Below are positions 59,424 to 64,000 of a DNA stretch of 64,000 nucleotides, piece after piece. Position 1 is the first letter of the stretch; each line of letters starts with the position of its first letter. The DNA lies in NCBI RefSeq assembly GCF_031877795.1, contig NC_133934.1, positions 24,617,716 to 24,681,715 on the forward strand, written 5' to 3'. The DNA comes from Strix aluco (taxonomy: Eukaryota; Chordata; Aves; Strigiformes; Strigidae). Made by a program: the position numbers and the translations under genes. A model generated the notes under the pieces. The model was given only the letters and a program-made list of their open reading frames with translations. It had not been told where the DNA came from and did not search any database.

Positions 59424-62400
59424 GCCTTGTTGCTCCATGCTGTGGCAGATACATCAGTGCTTACCATTTGGATAGTTCAGATATAGAAAACTTAAAGCTA
59501 GCTCAGATATGTCTACACTGCTTAGGTATCTGTAGTCATTTTCACTGCGCTTACACCCATTATAATGCTGTTCTCATTAAAATTTTACGCTACTAATGAA
59601 ACAATGAATATTTAGCATTTGTCCAGTTTTGATTGATAAACCTTGACTCTAATTTTTTGGTTTGATTGGTTATCATAATAGAGAGTATTTTTCAGAAATA
59701 TCACAATGAAAACAGAGTGCAAGTAAAAGAATGTAGTAAGTCACTGTATCACAGTCTCACAGCAATTGCTGCAACTGGGAAAAAGTCAGGTAGGCTAGGC
59801 ATGAGAAATTCTATAGAAATGTCAAAAAGATGCTAGCAAATTCATAAAAAGCGTTCACACAGGGTAATTTCTGAAAGACTGGACAGTAACAAAAGAGAGA
59901 ACTTCCAGCACAAAGAACACAATCACCATAAAGGGCTCACAGAACAAACAGGTAATGTGGTTTTGTTTTTAATAAGCTCAAGTTTGATGAAATTCTGTAA
60001 CAAAATTCAAACTTAGATGAGATCCTTCGGGCCTCATCATCAGTATATTAGTTTCACAGTATGGTATTTTCACAGACTTCAACCGTACCTTCTAATCTCC
60101 AGCAATACATTTGTATAAGCACGTATCATGTACACTAATAAATATTCAGCCATTCAGTAATGTCATTGTTTTCTATTCCTCAATAGACTACTCAGAAGTA
60201 ATTTAAAATGAATGAGACAGAAAACATGTACTCTTCTTATTTCTCTTTTATAAAAACAGTAGTTAGTACTCCCTTTCCTCCCCCTAAGGACCTGATTTAT
60301 TCACATAGAAAGAAGATACAGGACTTCAGGCTTTAAGCTTTTCTCTCCTGCAGCCCATCCAGGGCCATCCACATCTCAGATCTGATGCACAGTATCTGCA
60401 CTACTCACACCACCATTCAAAATGACTTGTAAATAAGAACATCCATTGGAGTTCTAGTAGATTTCTGTTAAAATAAATGAGAAGAAAATCTATATTGGAG
60501 AGGGTTCAATCTAATTGCTTCTCTTTCCTTTATCTTACGTTTTGTAGCCTTTTTTTAATTACCTTTTCTCTTCTTACTGGAGTCCCAATTTTATTCTTTG
60601 TTTTCCACAAATGTATTTCATCCCCTTTCCCTTCTTTTCTTTTTCCAAAACCTAAACCAGAAAGAAACTCAATGTTTTGTTTGAATTCACTCCATCAAAT
60701 CAAATAAAATTAATAACTTGAATTAAAAAATGCAATCATTAATATTCTAAAATAAGACCATACTAAGAAATTTATGTGGGCATATGAAAACTAATAAGCT
60801 TATCAGCAATCATTTATCTAAAAAGAAAGAACTTCTGATTTCTCAGTTTGTATTCAGCTGCAAAAGCTACGAACAGGGTGAGAAAGGCAAGGACTTGTCA
60901 AGCGACAGGGCAGTTAGTAAGGAGCACCCATTAACATCCTACTTCAGTGCCAGAGACCTCAGACTCCAGTGCTCCTATCTGACAGGGAGCTTGCAAAGAG
61001 TTCATGAAGGGGACAGTCCCAGCTCACATCTCCCCAATAATGTAATGAAACAAAAAGATAGTTATAATGATTTTATTGAAAAATTCAGTTTTAATACCCA
61101 AGTATATTTATGTCAGTACACATATGATTTAAAAAGCTGAAAGTGTGCTGATTGCAAAAATCTCCTTTAATAATCTAACAGCTTTATAGCATTTTAGCAT
61201 CTAGTCCATAATACAGAAATAAAAAAAAAAAAAGGGGGGGGCATTTGCTTTCAATATTTGAAGCAAAAGCAGTGTTGATGACAGTTAAGATCATACTTCA
61301 AAAGGCAGTATGAGCTAAAGCTACTTAATTTAATAAATTAAGCACTTTTATCATTATTTAATTATCTAAGAGTAATCAAAAGTGATAACTGCATTTTCAT
61401 AGATAAGGAAGTAATTCGAGAAACAAGGCTGATTGAGCAAGACTACACCTCATGGATTCTTTTTCTGGAATAAGATAATTTGACAAGTATCATTTGGAAG
61501 AGCAAATCATTAAAATGTACACATGTGGAAGTGGTAGCTGCAAATTAAAGTAAAAAAAGACTTAAGTAATCAGAAAATATACTTGGAAAGACTTTTTTTA
61601 ACCACTGGAAATCTTCATTAAAAGATCAAAGTCCTTTCACACATGTGGGCACTTTTTTTCTTGTATTATAGACTAACCTTCATTTTGTTTGTCGATTACA
61701 TGGTTAAAGGTAGAACAGACAGTAGCTCTTCCATATTTATCCAACACTTCTGTAAAATGCTTTTTCAGGTGCTAGGAGAAGACGACTAGACTTTCTTGGG
61801 GGAGGGGGATTTGTCTGACACTGAGTGGAAATTCAAATGGTTCCAACACCTTCCACACTGATTTAGAGAAGAAAATACTGGGATTTAGAGACATGTTAGA
61901 TTTGAGAGCCTGGATTCATTCATGGTTTATCTACACTAAAAATAGAGCATTTGTGTTTGTGAAAGCACACCCTTATACGAGCAAATTTCAAAAGGATGAC
62001 AAAACATTGCTTCCAATTATTTGTGTCAAAAGTATGCATTGTCTACCAGGAATTTAACCTAAGTCAATACACTTCCGTGAAATGAACTTTTTAGTCTCAG
62101 TATCTTTTTTTTTAAAAAAAAAAAAAATCAAATAAAAAATTACACTTAGAAAAAGTTGCTGAGTCACATACTCCAACATCTGAAAAAATCAACAATACTT
62201 CCTATACAGTAAGAGCTAATGTTTGCTTAACTGAATTAGAGACTATTCAAGTTTTCCCTTGCCTTTTTGTTAAGCATTAGAAGCTGAACATTTTTCAAAT
62301 ACTGGTGAAATTTAGAATTATTTTCTTTTCCATGCTACATCTAATTTTCCATCCTGAGGGACATTGTGCCCTACACATGCTCTCTGTAACATAAAATGTT

Positions 62401-64000
62401 AAAAAGGTTTAGAAGGAAAAACTGCTAGGAGAGGTAGATTGCCCAGCTGGAAGGACTTGAGGAGTAACGAAGCTTCAGAAGTTCGGAGATGGGTATTTTA
62501 GTGAAAGGCACTGGGTGTAATAATATTGACCACTAAGAAACACCTACTTGGGACTACAGCTGAGGAGGAGAGAGGTATTGTATCTCTTTACCCTCCCCAA
62601 TGCCACTCAGAAATGTCCAGAGCTCCACGCCTACTCACACTTCCCACCCTCCCCTCTGGAGTCCATAAAGCATCATTGCACTATGGAGGAGGACTTTGCA
62701 CAAACAGACAAAGGAGTACAGACAGTACAATTATCTCCCCTCAATATATTTAAGTAATTTCCAGTCTAAAATTTGTTTTTCTCTCCCTCAAAGTTTGCCT
62801 TCAAGGTTTAGAAGCCTTCTCCTGAGGAGTGTGCAACAGTTTTGACCTTATCCCAGCAACTGACAGCACACTGTAAGAAGGGAAATATCCAGAAAATTAT
62901 CTGGGTGGTAGAAATGACTAATTTTTTGTCCTTTTCTTTCTGAACAGAAGATTATCTGAGTGACCAAAGACAGATAACATGATCCACAGCAGGAAGAATG
63001 AGTTCAGAGACTTCTGTAACTTCCTTTGAAAACCTATCGAATCACCTCAGACAGCAGATCACCCAGCTGAGACAAGAATACGTAGTAGTTGATGGCTAAC
63101 CTCTATCTTAAGCATGAGTGGATTCATGCATGGTGAGTGAAGTCTCCCTTTTCCCCCTGTTCCCCATCCTCAGTGTTGCTTTGATTTATGAAACAAAACA
63201 AAAAAAAAAAACAACCAACAAACAACTCTGAAGTCAGATAACCTTAGTTCTTGACACTGATTGAATTTATATTGGAATTAGTTGAACTAAATTAGTAATA
63301 AAGTAACTGTTGCACAAGTCCATTGTTTAGACTAAGTGAAAGAGCTAATATTCCTCAGAAAACGGCAAGAAAACTCTTTGTATTACTACTGCTTCCAGAC
63401 CTGGAATGTGTCTAGTTCTAGGAAAACATACTAATTCTGGTTCATCACGCAGCAAGTTTACATCCAGAGTAATATGCTCAAACTTTCATGCTGCCATTCT
63501 CCTTTGGGAGTCATAGGACATATAGGACTTCATACTTTAGATGAACTTTTAAAGATGCCCTCTTGCTGGTCCAAATGACTAGGATTTCTCTCTGCTGCTA
63601 CTTAAGCTTAACTGAGTACTAAGGAATCAAAGACAACAGTTTCAAAAACAAAAAGGGAGTCCTGGACTGTGTCAAATTTACCATTCTAAGACTGAGAACC
63701 TGGGATATCTAAACTTCTAAAACAGTTACGAAACCTTCATTCCTTTGTCTATTCCAACAATATTGTTATCTGGTACCCAATTTTACATCTGATAGTTACA
63801 TATGGGGAAGATCTGTGTAAAAAAAGAAAAGAAAGGATTTAAACATGGAAAAGAAACAATAGGAAGTGGCCAACTTTTGTTTTTTGTCTCTCATTTTTTG
63901 TAAGGGAACTTGGGAGACCACAGAATGCAAAGAATAAGATGAAAGGATACAACTTACTGGTGATCCATTACAAAAAACAGGGACATGGAGACAGATAGGC
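59424..64000. other. AT-rich unique sequence, no gene seen
   Basis: No transposon or gene recognised to the end of the window. The plus-strand frame at 60784-61140 (118 codons) is the longest here and mixes charged and polar residues, but has no domain I know. Simple tracts include A13 followed by G8 near 61219-61240 and T9 followed by A14 at about 62106-62128. Confidence 0.55.

Noticed and set aside
60784..61140. A 118-codon plus-strand frame
   Set aside because: Mixed composition but no motif, signal sequence or neighbouring exon. Its length is compatible with chance in a 64-kb window.
1..64000. Bacterial features (operons, ribosome binding sites, CRISPR arrays, insertion sequences)
   Set aside because: CR1 LINEs and ERVL-type LTRs identify avian nuclear DNA. 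No regular spaced repeats or prokaryotic gene organisation are present.

Overview
The window looks like AT-rich, gene-poor DNA from a bird nuclear genome. The evidence is its repeats: several CR1 (chicken repeat 1) LINE fragments with the typical 3' ends built on ATTCTGTG/CACAGAAT units, and LTRs of the bird ERVL-like type that begin TGTNCTGGTTT and end near ACATGACA or ACAACA. Everything outside these repeats is low-GC sequence full of stop codons, homopolymer runs and microsatellites. I found no host protein-coding exon, tRNA, rRNA, CRISPR array or operon that I could support. The window is best read as a gene desert or part of a very large intron.

Layout. 1-7998 is unique AT-rich sequence. 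A short CR1 tail lies at 7999-8110. A CR1 3' end that still carries an open C-terminal piece of ORF2 lies at 15931-16346. A solo LTR on the minus strand with a perfect 5-bp target duplication (AAGTA) occupies 18720-19080. Two minus-strand CR1 pieces of different subfamilies lie at 20066-20440 and 20628-20793. A (GGGA)n microsatellite is at 22130-22184, and a GC-rich LTR-like block that I cannot classify at 23820-24228. From about 24.2 to 49.1 kb the sequence is mostly featureless, apart from an old CR1 relic near 32.1 kb, a 32-nt poly-T at 38.56 kb and a less AT-rich block at 39.2-39.7 kb.

From 49.2 to 51.05 kb there is a decayed, non-autonomous ERVL-like provirus on the minus strand: a complete 3' LTR, a polypurine tract, about 1.1 kb of internal sequence with a 49-bp tandem repeat, a degenerate lysine-type primer binding site, and only about 113 bp of the 5' LTR. 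The host sequence beside it is partly present on both sides. Further CR1 pieces lie at 51402-51748 and 54372-54486. The largest coding relic is a 5'-truncated CR1 at 54487-56380 with an almost complete reverse transcriptase reading frame. It is broken by one nonsense codon and carries a Glu where the first catalytic Asp of the RT is expected. A 1-kb solo LTR lies at 58414-59418, and the rest to 64000 is unique sequence.

The elements share a history rather than a pathway. CR1 copies are made by target-primed reverse transcription, which leaves 5'-truncated 3' ends. Solo LTRs form when the two LTRs of a provirus recombine. I found no convincing new biological system. The most interesting points are the head-to-tail CR1 junction near 54487, which suggests template switching, and the duplicated host flank around the truncated provirus.
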